Positions 53,468 to 62,611 of a DNA stretch of 64,000 nucleotides are shown one piece after another. Location of the stretch: NCBI GenBank assembly GCA_035568175.1, contig DATMON010000008.1:1-64000 (forward strand), read 5' to 3'. The position numbers were made by a program, and so were the translations under genes. Source of the DNA: AV40 sp035568175 (GTDB lineage Bacteria; Verrucomicrobiota; Verrucomicrobiia; Chthoniobacterales; UBA10450). The notes below the pieces were generated by a model, which was given only the letters and a program-made list of their open reading frames with translations, made no database searches and was not told the DNA's origin. Position 1 is the first letter of the stretch, and the number at the start of each line of letters is the position of its first letter.

Positions 53468-56008
53468 ATGATTCAGGATTTCAAGTTTGCTTTACGGCAG
53501 CTTCTCAAGTCGCCGGGATTCACGGCGGTAGCGGTATTGACGCTCGCTTTGGCAATCGGCGTTAATTCCGCGATTTTTGCGCTGATCAACAGCGTGGTGC
53601 TGCATCCGATGGTGCCGCTGCGGCCGCAGGAAGTAGTCAACGTTTTCAACTGCCGCCAAAACGCGAACCACGATTATCGCCAGTTTTCCTACAACGAATT
53701 CCGCGAGCTGCGCGAGAATGGTGGCGATCTGTTTGTCGATCTTGCCGCGCTCGAGTTCGCCGTCGCCGGCATTGGGCGCGATCACGAGATGCGACGCAGT
53801 TTCGCGTTTCTGACCTCGGAGAATTATTTCTCGTTGATGGGAGTGAAGCCGTTTCGCGGACGATTTTACAGCGCGGAGGAAGCCGGACTCAACGCCAACG
53901 TACCTGTTGTTGTAGCAAGCTACGGATTTTGGAACCGCCAGGGCGGTCGGCGTGATTTTGTCGGCAGCACGCTTCAGATTAACGGCCAGCCTTACACCGT
54001 GATTGGCATCACACCGAAAGGATTCAGCGGCGCCAGCGCGTTAATCGCACCCGATATCTGGGTTCCACTTGGAATTCGATCCCAGCTCGGCTCCGCTTTT
54101 GGCGATTCTGAGACCATGCACGATCTGGCGAACCCGAAAAATTACGCGCTCAATCTGGTCGGACGCATGCGTTCGGGGTTAACGATCGATACCGCGAAGT
54201 CGAGGCTCCCAGTGTTGTCGCAACGGTTCAACGCCATGCAAGCCGACGCCGAATTTGTGCGCGAAGTCCAGATTCAGAAGCCGTCGCGATTCAGCTTGAG
54301 TACATCGCCAGAAGACGACGGACCGGTAACGTTGATCGGCACGCTGCTAATGGCCATGGCCGGCGCTGTTTTGCTGATCGCGTGTTTAAATCTCGCCAAT
54401 ATGTTGCTTGCTCGCGGGACCACGCGTGCGAAAGAGATCGCGCTACGTCTTGCGCTTGGCGCGTCGCGCTGGCGCATCGTGAGGCAATTACTTTGCGAGG
54501 GATTGTTGCTCGCGGTTTGCGGCGGCGTGGTTGGACTCATTCTCAGCGTTTGGTGCAACAATCTCCTGCTCCACTCGCTCGCCACCTTGCTTAACAACGT
54601 GAACTTTTCGTTCATTGTCGATCTTGCCCCGGACGCCTCCGTGCTCGCGGTCACATTCCTGTTTTGCCTTCTCGCGACCCTGTTCTTCAGTCTCGGCCCC
54701 GCGCTCAAAGCGACAAAGGCCGACCTGGTCAACGATTTGAAACAACAGGTTGGCGAACCGGCGCGCATCGGGCGCTTTAGTCGTTTCTTTGCCCCGCGCC
54801 ACATTTCGGTCATGGCGCAAATCGCGCTTTCCCTCATGCTGCTGTTCGCAGCCGGATTGTTTTTCCGCGGCGCTCTCAAAGCCGCGGGGTTGAATCCTGG
54901 TTTCATTGCTGCCGGCGATCTGATCACCGAAATGGATTTCACCCTGATTAAGAAGGAACCGGCGGATGCGCGGCGTGAAATCTTCAATATCGCACAACGC
55001 GCGCGCGAACTACCCGGCGTTACCGCTGTCGGCGTCGCAACCATGTTGCCCTACAACAATTTCACCAATACGCGACGCATCATGTCGACACGGGCAACCT
55101 TCTCGAACGATCCGAAGGCGGCCGATCCCGGTGCCACCGCGCTTTATACCGCGAGCACGCCGGGATATTTCGACGCGATTGGCGTAAAGATATTGCGCGG
55201 CCGCGATTTTACTCAGGCCGAATGCGAGAACAAAGACGGACGGCGCGTCGCCATCATTGATGAAGAGATGGCGAAGAAACTTTTCCCGAACGAGGACGCG
55301 ATCGGTCAGCACGTTCGCTACACCGTTCCACCGAAGGACGGTTCGCCTAACGACATGGAGGTTATCGGAGTTGTCGGGACGCATCGTCACGATGTTCAGA
55401 ACGACACGACGCTCGCGCGATTGTTTGTACCGTTCGCCCAAGGCTACAATGGCGATGTCGTCCTGCACGTGCGCCTCAACACTCGAGATCGACAGGCGGT
55501 CGTCGCAATGATCCCAACTATGCGCTCGACTCTGCGCGAAATCGATCCGTATCTGCCGATTCTCGGAATCGCGCCGTGGGTTGATCTGATGGAAAGAAGC
55601 GTGGGCCTTTGGATCGTTAAGCTTGGCGCCACACTGTTCGGCGCTTTCGGTGTCATCGCGCTTCTCCTCGCCGTCGTTGGAGTTTACGGAGTGAAAGCCT
55701 ACGCCGTCGCCTGTCGCACCCGCGAGATCGGCATTCGAATGGCGCTCGGCGCGCATCGCAAAGACGTTTTCGCGTTGATCATGCGGCAGGGAGCAATGCA
55801 AACCGCGCTTGCCGTGTTGGTCGGGCTTCTGCTTTCATTGGCCGCGGGGCGCGTTCTCGCCCAGATTTTGTATCAAGTAAGTCCCAGTGATCCGTTCGCG
55901 TTGATTACTTCCAGCTTACTGCTCACGGCTGCCGCGTTGCTCGCCTGCTTTCTTCCCGCGCGCCGCGCGACCTACGTAAATCCGATCACGGCTTTGCGCA
56001 CGGAATAA
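53468..56008 (+). CDS. Orphan MacB/FtsX-type ABC transporter permease (ADOP-like)
   Basis: 846 residues from ATG at 53468, chosen because GAGG lies five to six bases upstream and MIQDFKFALRQLLKSPGFTA is the standard family start; a TTG at 53402 would add 22 residues. Two FtsX permease modules, each with a large periplasmic MacB_PCD domain, are joined: TM1 AVAVLTLALAIGVNSAIFALI, then LLIACLNLANMLLARGTTRAKEIA, and the second set ending GIRMALGAHRKDVFALIMRQG. No ATPase gene lies next to it, as usual for duplicated orphan permeases of Acidobacteria and Verrucomicrobia. Substrate unknown. Two AAGATCGACA motifs occur (53734, 54616). Confidence 0.9.
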   Translation: MIQDFKFALRQLLKSPGFTAVAVLTLALAIGVNSAIFALINSVVLHPMVPLRPQEVVNVFNCRQNANHDYRQFSYNEFRELRENGGDLFVDLAALEFAVAGIGRDHEMRRSFAFLTSENYFSLMGVKPFRGRFYSAEEAGLNANVPVVVASYGFWNRQGGRRDFVGSTLQINGQPYTVIGITPKGFSGASALIAPDIWVPLGIRSQLGSAFGDSETMHDLANPKNYALNLVGRMRSGLTIDTAKSRLPVLSQRFNAMQADAEFVREVQIQKPSRFSLSTSPEDDGPVTLIGTLLMAMAGAVLLIACLNLANMLLARGTTRAKEIALRLALGASRWRIVRQLLCEGLLLAVCGGVVGLILSVWCNNLLLHSLATLLNNVNFSFIVDLAPDASVLAVTFLFCLLATLFFSLGPALKATKADLVNDLKQQVGEPARIGRFSRFFAPRHISVMAQIALSLMLLFAAGLFFRGALKAAGLNPGFIAAGDLITEMDFTLIKKEPADARREIFNIAQRARELPGVTAVGVATMLPYNNFTNTRRIMSTRATFSNDPKAADPGATALYTASTPGYFDAIGVKILRGRDFTQAECENKDGRRVAIIDEEMAKKLFPNEDAIGQHVRYTVPPKDGSPNDMEVIGVVGTHRHDVQNDTTLARLFVPFAQGYNGDVVLHVRLNTRDRQAVVAMIPTMRSTLREIDPYLPILGIAPWVDLMERSVGLWIVKLGATLFGAFGVIALLLAVVGVYGVKAYAVACRTREIGIRMALGAHRKDVFALIMRQGAMQTALAVLVGLLLSLAAGRVLAQILYQVSPSDPFALITSSLLLTAAALLACFLPARRATYVNPITALRTE

Positions 56009-56066
56009 TTTGCCTACCTCCAGCTACAACTGTCCCCTGACTCCTGACCTGTGATCGCTGAAGAAA

Positions 56067-56139
<73 letters not shown>

Positions 56140-56217
56140 GCGAGGATGGTCACTAAAGCAGAAAACCCGCCTCCGTCCACCTACGGCGCGGCAAGCGTCC
56201 AAGATCGAATATCGAAT

Positions 56218-56784
56218 TCAGAATTTTCGCGGCAATTCAACCGCGCGCCGCAGTGATTTCAAATACTGGTCTCGCGAAATTTCGATCGCGCCGAATTGTT
56301 GTAGATGTGGGGTAGTCCATTGCGTATCGAGCAGCGCAAATCTCTTCTCGCGCAAATGCTCCACCAACGCGACCAGCGCGATCTTCGAGGCGTCGGTCAC
56401 GCGGTGAAACATCGATTCGCCAAAAAACGCGCCGCCGATGGCAACGCCGTAAAGGCCGCCGGCGAGTCTATTCTTGCTCCAGGTTTCGACCGAATGCGCC
56501 TGTCCGAGCTCGTGCAAGCGCTCGTAGCTCTCGATAATCTCGCGATTAATCCAGGTGTCCTTCCGTTTGGCGCACGCACGAATCACGTCACCAAATCGAT
56601 TGTCGATCTTGATCTCGAACACTTTTTTCCGAGCGACGCGTCGCAACGCGTGCGGCACATGAAAGTTTTCGAGCGGAATGATCGCGCGCGGATCAGGCGA
56701 AAACCAGGCGATCGAATCGTCTTCCATCGCCATCGGGAAAACACCAAGGCGATAGCCCTGCAATAAAAGCTCCGAGTCGATCAT
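56218..56784 (-). CDS. aat: Leucyl/phenylalanyl-tRNA--protein transferase
   Basis: 188 residues, slightly short but with the core motifs LLLQGYRLGVFPMA, WFSPDPRAIIPLENFHV, TWINREIIESYERLHELGQAHSVETW, GGLYGVAIGGAFFGESMF and LLDTQWTTPHLQQFGA. It moves Leu or Phe from charged tRNA to the N-terminus of proteins with basic ends, marking them for ClpAP. A tRNA-Phe gene follows on the same strand 78 bases downstream, so the two could share a transcript. One motif copy is read as FEIKIDNRFG. Confidence 0.94.
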   Translation of the reverse strand: MIDSELLLQGYRLGVFPMAMEDDSIAWFSPDPRAIIPLENFHVPHALRRVARKKVFEIKIDNRFGDVIRACAKRKDTWINREIIESYERLHELGQAHSVETWSKNRLAGGLYGVAIGGAFFGESMFHRVTDASKIALVALVEHLREKRFALLDTQWTTPHLQQFGAIEISRDQYLKSLRRAVELPRKF

Positions 56785-56811
56785 TGCTTGAAGTGTAACA
56801 ATTCCTCAATC

Positions 56812-56879
56812 GTTGTAGAGGCGCTTGTCTCAAGCGCCTGTCTATTAGTTCGGTGCTTGAGAACAAGCACCGCTACAAC
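56812..56879. repeat. Three-way-junction palindromic element
   Basis: An outer stem GTTGTAG (56812-56818) with CTACAAC (56873-56879) encloses two nine-pair hairpins. These are AGGCGCTTG/CAAGCGCCT (56819-56827 with 56831-56839) and CGGTGCTTG/CAAGCACCG (56851-56859 with 56864-56872). All three stems pair without mismatch. The element sits between aat and the lipoprotein gene and has no coding content. Confidence 0.75.
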
Positions 56880-56920
56880 CGTCTATTTGCTTTTGATGAC
56901 TTCATTCCTAAAATGAGCAG

Positions 56921-57118
56921 ATGAGGCCCCGGTCGATCCTTCTCCTGATCGCGTGCTCGGCGTTTGCCGGCTGCGCCGATCCGCTCGAACAACGAAGTGG
57001 CGGAGAAGTGCAGTCGCAGTTGGAGCGCGGTATCAGCGGACAGGGTCAAATCGTTCCTGAACAACGAGAGCCCGGCGATCCAGCCGGCGAACACGCCGTC
57101 CCGCAAACTCATCCGTAG
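56921..57118 (+). CDS. Small lipoprotein
   Basis: 65 residues with a lipoprotein signal (RSILLLIACSAFAGC); the lipobox Cys at 18 would be lipidated. The mature part is short, polar and rich in Gln, Glu, Gly and Pro, with no recognised domain, so it is probably disordered in the periplasm. It ends five bases before the GTG of guaA. The Shine-Dalgarno is weak. The frame could be chance, but the signal peptide favours a real gene. Confidence 0.5.
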   Translation: MRPRSILLLIACSAFAGCADPLEQRSGGEVQSQLERGISGQGQIVPEQREPGDPAGEHAVPQTHP

Positions 57119-57123
57119 TCAAC

Positions 57124-58749
57124 GTGAAGACGTCCGCGCCGTCCAAGCATTCCAAAATCCTCATCCTCGATTTCGGCTCGCAGTACACCCAGGTCATCGC
57201 CCGCCGTGTGCGGGAGCTCCAGGTTTATTCCGAAGTTGTTCCCTTCAATCTTCCCGCGGCTGAAATCAAAAAACTGAGCCCGAACGGAATCATCCTTTCC
57301 GGCGGTCCGGCCAGCGTTTACGACAAAGGCGCGCCGCAAATCGACAAGGAAATCTTTTCATTAGGCATTCCGGTCCTGGGAATTTGCTACGGATTGATGC
57401 AGATGGCGCATCATCTCGGTGGCAAGGTCGTCTTTACCGGGCGCCGCGAGTACGGCGCCGGAATGCTGCACATCACCAACGGCTCGCAGTTGTTCGACGG
57501 GCTCGGCAATCAACTCGATGTTTGGAACAGTCACGGCGATGAAGTGACGGCTTTGCCGAAAGGTTTTCTCACCGCCGGCCAGACGGAGAGCTCCGATTTT
57601 GCCGCGGTCGAAGATCGACAACGGAAACTTTACGGATTGCAATTTCATCCCGAAGTTGCCCACACGCCACGCGGCAAAGAAATCCTGCAAAACTTCGTCT
57701 ATCACATTTGCCAATGCGCGATGGATTGGACGATGGGCTCGTTCATCGAAGAAGCCTGCGAGCGCGTCCGCCAGCAAGTCGGCGATGAAAAGGTGGTCCT
57801 CGGTTTAAGCGGCGGCGTCGATTCATCGGTCACGGCTGCGCTGCTCCACAAAGCGATTGGCGACCAGCTCACCTGCATTTTTGTGAACAACGGCCTGCTC
57901 CGCGCGCGCGAGGAAGAAATTGTTCAGCGCGTGTTCGGCGAGAATTTTCATGTCCGCTTGAAGTATGTCGACGCGACCGAACGTTTTCTAACCGCGCTCA
58001 AAGGCGTGACCGACCCCGAACAGAAAAGAAAAATCATCGGGAACGAGTTCATCGCCGTGTTTCAACACGCGACTGAAGAACTTCTTATCGAAGACCGACA
58101 AAACAAGGCACACAAACTCGCCACGGCGAGTCCGTCCGCTGGCGGACACGGCGCATATCGCTTTCTCGCCCAAGGAACGCTCTACCCGGACGTGATCGAA
58201 AGCGTTTCGATTGGCGGTAATCCGGCGGCCGTGATCAAGAGCCACCACAATGTCGGCGGGTTGCCGGAGAAAATGCACTTCGAGCTGGTCGAACCCGTTC
58301 GGCAGTTGTTCAAAGACGAAGTCCGCCAGGTCGGCTTGCAGCTCGGGTTGCCGAAAGAAATTGTTTATCGGCAACCTTTTCCAGGTCCCGGGCTCGCCGT
58401 CCGCATCCTTGGCGACGTCACGCCCGAGCGATTGTCGATCTTGCGCGAAGCGGACACGATCGTGCAAAGCGAAATGAAAGCGAGCGACTGGTATTATCGC
58501 GTTTGGCAATCGTTCGCTGTGCTTCTGCCAGTGCGCTCGGTCGGCGTCATGGGCGATCAGCGCACCTACGAAAACACGATCGTGCTGCGCATTGTCGAGA
58601 GTCAGGACGGTATGACCGCGGATTGGGTCCGTCTGCCTTACGAACTGCTCGCCCGCGTTTCGTCGCGGATCAGCAACGAAGTCAAAGGTGTCAACCGCGT
58701 CTGCTTCGACATCTCGAGCAAACCGCCAAGCACGATCGAGTGGGAATGA
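57124..58749 (+). CDS. guaA: GMP synthase (glutamine-hydrolysing) with internal insertion
   Basis: 541 residues, about 20-25 longer than usual. The class I glutaminase domain has the nucleophile Cys in LGICYGLMQMAHHLGG and His in GLQFHPEVAHT. The ATP pyrophosphatase domain has the P-loop LGLSGGVDSSVTAALLHKAI. The dimerisation domain ends VCFDISSKPPSTIEWE. Between the expected FIAVF and FLAQGTLYPD, extra residues including KLATASPSAGGHG are encoded by two adjacent palindromes (58117-58130 and 58134-58147). It converts XMP to GMP. Two exact AAGATCGACA motifs plus a variant at 58091 occur. It starts at GTG 57124, five bases after a small lipoprotein gene. Confidence 0.95.
   Translation: MKTSAPSKHSKILILDFGSQYTQVIARRVRELQVYSEVVPFNLPAAEIKKLSPNGIILSGGPASVYDKGAPQIDKEIFSLGIPVLGICYGLMQMAHHLGGKVVFTGRREYGAGMLHITNGSQLFDGLGNQLDVWNSHGDEVTALPKGFLTAGQTESSDFAAVEDRQRKLYGLQFHPEVAHTPRGKEILQNFVYHICQCAMDWTMGSFIEEACERVRQQVGDEKVVLGLSGGVDSSVTAALLHKAIGDQLTCIFVNNGLLRAREEEIVQRVFGENFHVRLKYVDATERFLTALKGVTDPEQKRKIIGNEFIAVFQHATEELLIEDRQNKAHKLATASPSAGGHGAYRFLAQGTLYPDVIESVSIGGNPAAVIKSHHNVGGLPEKMHFELVEPVRQLFKDEVRQVGLQLGLPKEIVYRQPFPGPGLAVRILGDVTPERLSILREADTIVQSEMKASDWYYRVWQSFAVLLPVRSVGVMGDQRTYENTIVLRIVESQDGMTADWVRLPYELLARVSSRISNEVKGVNRVCFDISSKPPSTIEWE
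58117..58147. repeat. Double palindrome in frame within guaA
   Basis: CTCGCC/GGCGAG around AC (58117-58130) is followed by GTCCGC/GCGGAC around TG (58134-58147). Both are perfect short stems and encode part of the extra KLATASPSAGGHG segment. Confidence 0.6.
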
Positions 58750-58752
58750 TGC

Positions 58753-58793
58753 AATTTTAGATTGCCGATTTTCGATTTTCGATTGGTAATCGC
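58753..58793. repeat. AT-rich dispersed repeat, intergenic copy
   Basis: Iterated GATTTTCGATTTTCGATTGG units occupy nearly the whole gap between guaA and the GH63 gene and match the copy inside the alcohol dehydrogenase gene. Confidence 0.65.
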
Positions 58794-58798
58794 TAGTG

Positions 58799-61471
58799 AT
58801 GAACGCAGAACAGCGTCGACTCGAGGAAAATAAGTCACCGGAGGAGCCATGGCATTTTTGGGGCCCGTATCTGGCCGAGCGCGCGTGGGGCACGGTCCGC
58901 GAGGATTACAGCGCGAACGGCGATGCCTGGAATTATTTTCCGCACGATCATGCGCGCTCGCGTGCTTATCGCTGGAACGAAGATGGCATCGGCGGCATTT
59001 CAGATCACAAGGGACGGCTTTGTCTCGCGTTCGCGTTTTGGAACGAGCGCGATCCGTTTTTGAAAGACCGGATCTTCGGCCTCAGCGGCCCGCAGGGAAA
59101 CCACGGAGAAGATGTAAAGGAACTTTATTGGTACATCGACAATACGCCGTCGCATAGTTTCATGCGGATGATTTATCGCTATCCGCAATCGCGCTTTCCT
59201 TATGAAGAACTGGTCGCGCAAAGCGGCGCGCGCTCAAAGATGGAAGGCGAATTTGAAATTTGGAACACGAACGCCTTCGCCGAGAACCGCTACTTCGACA
59301 TCGAGATCGAGTACGCCAAGGCGGACGCGCACGACATTTTAGTTCGCGTCAGCGCGAAAAACTGCGGCCCTGAGCCGGCGCCGCTCCATTTGCTCCCGAC
59401 GATTTGGTTTCGCAACACCTGGAGCTGGGACCGCAAACAATCCAAGCCGACATTGCGCAAGAGTAGCGACGACGGCCATGTGTCTGTAGTCAGCGCGAGT
59501 CACCCCCTGCTCGGCGATTACGATTTGTTCTGCGATTCGGTCGACGATCTCTTCTTCACCGAAAACGAAACCAATTCGGAGCGACTCTGGGGCGTTCCGA
59601 ATGCAACGCCCTTCGTAAAAGATTCCATCAATGAACGCATCGTCGACGGCAAGATCGACGTCATCAATTCGGCGCAATTCGGGACCAAAGCGGCCGCGCA
59701 TTACAAATTCAACATTCCGGCGAATGAAAACATCTCGATCCGGCTCCGATTGCGTCGCACTGAAGCGGTGAAAAAGAGCGATGATCCATTCGCCGATTTC
59801 GATGCAGTGTTTCGGAGACGACGCGCCGAAGCCGATGAATACTACGGCGAGCTGGCGCCGCCTTCGTTAAGCGAAGAACAACGCGCGATCCAGCGACAGG
59901 CGTTCGCCGGATTACTTTGGAACAAACAATTCTACCATTATATCGTCGAGCAATGGCTCAACGGCGATCCCGACCAGCCGCCGCCGCCGGAGGAACGTTT
60001 GCAGGGTCGCAACGCCGGCTGGCGTCATCTTTACAACGAACGCGTGATGTCGATGCCGGACAAATGGGAGTTTCCCTGGTACGCATCTTGGGACCTCGCC
60101 TTTCACTGCATTCCGCTCGCGCTCGTCGATGTCCAGTTCGCCAAGACGCAACTCGAACTGATCGTGCGCGAGTGGTATCTGCACCCAAACGGAAAAATTC
60201 CTGCTTACGAATGGAATTTTGACGACGTGAACCCGCCGGTGCTCGCCTGGGCGGCGTGGCGCGTCTATCAAATTGAACGCAAACAGACCGGCAAAGGCGA
60301 TCGCGCATTCCTCGAAACCATCTTCCACAAAATGTTGATTGCGTTCACCTGGTGGGTAAATCGCAAAGACTCCGAAGGGAACAATATTTTTCAAGGCGGA
60401 TTCCTCGGACTGGACAACATCGGAGTGTTCGATCGCAGCACCACCTTCGCCGACGGGACGCGTCTCGAGCAAAGCGACGCCACGAGCTGGATGGGAATGT
60501 TTTGCTTGAACCTACTGCGGATCGCGATCGAGCTGGCGTCGGAAAATCATGTTTACGAAAACATCGCGACCAAATTCTTCGAACATTTCCTCGGCATCGC
60601 CGCGGCGATGAACAATCTCGGCGGAAGCGGCGTCGGACTTTGGAACGAAGCAGACGAATTCTACTACGACGTGCTGCACACGCCGGGCGGACGTTATTTG
60701 CCGTTAAAAGTGCGCTCGGTCGTCGGATTGCTGCCGTTGTTTGCGGTCGAAACGATTCAATGGCAACTGATCGAAGCGCTGCCCGGGTTCAAATCGCGCC
60801 TCGAATGGTATCTTCAGTACCGGCCTGATCTCGCGAGTTTGGTTTCGCGCTGGCAAGAACCCGGTATGAAAGAACGCCGGCTCCTAGCGATCACGCGCGG
60901 GCATCGGATGAAATGTTTGCTCCGGCGCATGCTCGACCCAAATGAATTCCTCAGTGACTATGGCGTTCGATCGGTCAGCAAATATCACAAAGAGCATCCG
61001 TATGTCCTAAACGCGCGCGGCGAAACGAGAGTCGTGAATTACGCGCCGGCCGAGTCACAAACGGGAATGTTCGGCGGCAATTCCAACTGGCGGGGGCCGA
61101 TTTGGTTTCCGATTAACTACCTCCTGATCGAATCGCTCCAGCAGTTTCATCATTACTACGGCGACGATTTCAAAGTGGAATGCCCGACCGGCTCCGGCCA
61201 ATTCATGCATTTGAGAGATGTAGCGAACGAGCTTTCTAATCGGCTCATCAAGATCTGGCTGCGCGACGAGAAGGGCGAACGTGCATTTGCCCGCGCGTCA
61301 CAGCCCGCCCTAAACGGATCACAAGATCGACATCGATATCTGTTTCACGAATATTTCCACGGCGATATCGGCGCCGGTCTCGGCGCATCGCATCAAACCG
61401 GTTGGACCGGTCTCGTCGCCAAGCTCATTCAGCAGCAAGGCGAATTCGGCACAATTCAGCGCACTTTCTAG
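58799..61471 (+). CDS. GH63-family glucosidase
   Basis: 890 residues from ATG at 58799; the preceding GTG is also possible. Signature start PWHFWGPYLAERAWGTVREDYS is typical of the bacterial GH63 group, which includes mannosylglycerate hydrolase-like enzymes. The (alpha/alpha)6 barrel holds WYASWDLAFHCIPLALVD with a likely catalytic Asp and the later GGNSNWRGPIWFPINYLL region. It should release glucose or a related sugar from an oligosaccharide or osmolyte. No signal peptide is seen, so it is cytoplasmic. One AAGATCGACA motif (61323) is read as QDRHRY. It overlaps a convergent small gene by four bases. Confidence 0.85.
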   Translation: MNAEQRRLEENKSPEEPWHFWGPYLAERAWGTVREDYSANGDAWNYFPHDHARSRAYRWNEDGIGGISDHKGRLCLAFAFWNERDPFLKDRIFGLSGPQGNHGEDVKELYWYIDNTPSHSFMRMIYRYPQSRFPYEELVAQSGARSKMEGEFEIWNTNAFAENRYFDIEIEYAKADAHDILVRVSAKNCGPEPAPLHLLPTIWFRNTWSWDRKQSKPTLRKSSDDGHVSVVSASHPLLGDYDLFCDSVDDLFFTENETNSERLWGVPNATPFVKDSINERIVDGKIDVINSAQFGTKAAAHYKFNIPANENISIRLRLRRTEAVKKSDDPFADFDAVFRRRRAEADEYYGELAPPSLSEEQRAIQRQAFAGLLWNKQFYHYIVEQWLNGDPDQPPPPEERLQGRNAGWRHLYNERVMSMPDKWEFPWYASWDLAFHCIPLALVDVQFAKTQLELIVREWYLHPNGKIPAYEWNFDDVNPPVLAWAAWRVYQIERKQTGKGDRAFLETIFHKMLIAFTWWVNRKDSEGNNIFQGGFLGLDNIGVFDRSTTFADGTRLEQSDATSWMGMFCLNLLRIAIELASENHVYENIATKFFEHFLGIAAAMNNLGGSGVGLWNEADEFYYDVLHTPGGRYLPLKVRSVVGLLPLFAVETIQWQLIEALPGFKSRLEWYLQYRPDLASLVSRWQEPGMKERRLLAITRGHRMKCLLRRMLDPNEFLSDYGVRSVSKYHKEHPYVLNARGETRVVNYAPAESQTGMFGGNSNWRGPIWFPINYLLIESLQQFHHYYGDDFKVECPTGSGQFMHLRDVANELSNRLIKIWLRDEKGERAFARASQPALNGSQDRHRYLFHEYFHGDIGAGLGASHQTGWTGLVAKLIQQQGEFGTIQRTF

Positions 61472-61638
61472 CCAAGGGTCAGCTTTTTGTCTTTTACTCT
61501 TCGCAGCTCTACTGGAGTCCCACGCGTGCAATTATCGCACCAATGGCGCTTATTGCGTTCGAGCCTTTTCCTCGCGCCGCAGCTGTCGCACACGAACATG
61601 TCGGTTTGCTTTTTCTTGTATCCAGGATGAATGGCCAC
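61468..61638 (-). CDS. Small zinc-ribbon protein, 56 residues
   Basis: From GTG at 61638 the minus strand gives a 56-residue frame holding two CXXC pairs spaced as CDSCGARKRLERNKRHWCDNC with a basic stretch between and after (RGTPVELRRVKDKK). Paired CXXC knuckles at this spacing indicate a zinc-binding ribbon or an RNA/DNA-contacting protein. The frame is too short for a routine ORF cut-off. It has no clear Shine-Dalgarno and starts at GTG, so chance remains possible. The stop overlaps the stop of the convergent glucosidase. No family name can be assigned. Confidence 0.45.
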   Translation of the reverse strand: MAIHPGYKKKQTDMFVCDSCGARKRLERNKRHWCDNCTRGTPVELRRVKDKKLTLG

Positions 61639-61710
61639 GATTCCATTAATTCGAAATCTTGATGTCCGGCGGATGCATTACGGCCGCTGTTTGTAGAACA
61701 CAGTAACGCC

Positions 61711-62052
61711 CTACTCGCTTTGTCTCGGACGCCGCATGATGTGAATGGCGAGAATGCGGCTTTGGTGACGCGCGAGTAGGTAATCGATGAAATCGCCGAT
61801 AATTGAGTTCGGTTTATTCCCGAGCTTGGTCACGACCCGGCAAATGAGCGTATTGCTCCGGCCATGCCATTCCAGATTGATCGCGCCATGAACATCGTGC
61901 GCGCTATGGATTTTCGCCCAGCCGTGCGGGCGCCCCGGTTGTTTCGACCAGGCTTTGATAAAGCCAAATTTTTTCTCCAGCTGCGGATCTCTTGTGATCT
62001 GGCTGCGCAACGACCCGCGCCCGGTCGCGATCACTTGGATCACGGTCTGCAT
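61711..62052 (-). CDS. Uncharacterised basic protein
   Basis: 113 residues (MQTVIQVIATGRGSLRSQIT onward) of mixed alpha/beta composition with KPQ and Arg-rich patches, for example FIDYLLARHQSRILAIHIMRR near the end. No recognised domain or catalytic motif and no signal peptide. It is the last gene in this minus-strand run, 56 bases after the GNAT gene. I could not assign a family. Codon use looks like that of its neighbours. Confidence 0.55.
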   Translation of the reverse strand: MQTVIQVIATGRGSLRSQITRDPQLEKKFGFIKAWSKQPGRPHGWAKIHSAHDVHGAINLEWHGRSNTLICRVVTKLGNKPNSIIGDFIDYLLARHQSRILAIHIMRRPRQSE

Positions 62053-62108
62053 TGCTCGCTCACGCTAAGCAAATCGGCCGAACTTTTGAATTTTCAAATA
62101 AAAATTCG

Positions 62109-62603
62109 TTAGGCGCCCTCGAACGACTGAAACATGACGTAAACATCGACATACCCTTTTTCCGGATGTCGAAATGCGCCCGGTAGTGTACCGACGATTT
62201 TCATTCCGAGCGTTTGCCAAAGTTTCACCGCGGATTCATTGGTTGAGACAACGAAATTGAATTGCATCGCGCGAAAACCGAGACGGCGCGCTTCCTTCAA
62301 GCAATGCTCGCCCCTCGCGCGACCAATCCCCTGCCCACGCGCAATCGCGGGCACCATGAAAGCGGCGTTGGCGACATGCGCGCCGCCGCCCGATTGGTTG
62401 GGGTGCAACGTGTAAATGCCAACGATCTGTCCGTCTTGTTCCGCAATATAAGTGCGCGCGTCATTTTGAAACCAGTAAGCAAACGCAGACTCGCGAGACA
62501 TGTTCGGATCGATCGGATAGGTGTCGCCAGTCGCGATCACTTCTTGAAAAATCTTCCAGATCGCATCGCGATCCGAATCGTTTGCCGACCGAACGTTGAG
62601 CAC
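62109..62603 (-). CDS. GNAT-family N-acetyltransferase
   Basis: 164 residues. Motif A, the acetyl-CoA pyrophosphate loop, is visible as ARGQGIGRARGEHCLKEARR. The preceding strand IVGIYTLHPN and C-terminal FQFVVSTNESAVKLWQTLGMKIVGTLPGAFRHPEKGY (in parts) match the common GNAT fold. It transfers an acetyl group to an amine or an amino acid. The substrate is unknown. It follows the 48-residue protein gene by eight bases. Confidence 0.88.
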   Translation of the reverse strand: MLNVRSANDSDRDAIWKIFQEVIATGDTYPIDPNMSRESAFAYWFQNDARTYIAEQDGQIVGIYTLHPNQSGGGAHVANAAFMVPAIARGQGIGRARGEHCLKEARRLGFRAMQFNFVVSTNESAVKLWQTLGMKIVGTLPGAFRHPEKGYVDVYVMFQSFEGA

Positions 62604-62611
62604 GCACTAGT

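Noticed and set aside
57988..58893. 301-codon minus-strand ORF
   Set aside because: Antisense to guaA and crossing the AT-rich repeat; no domain is recognisable.
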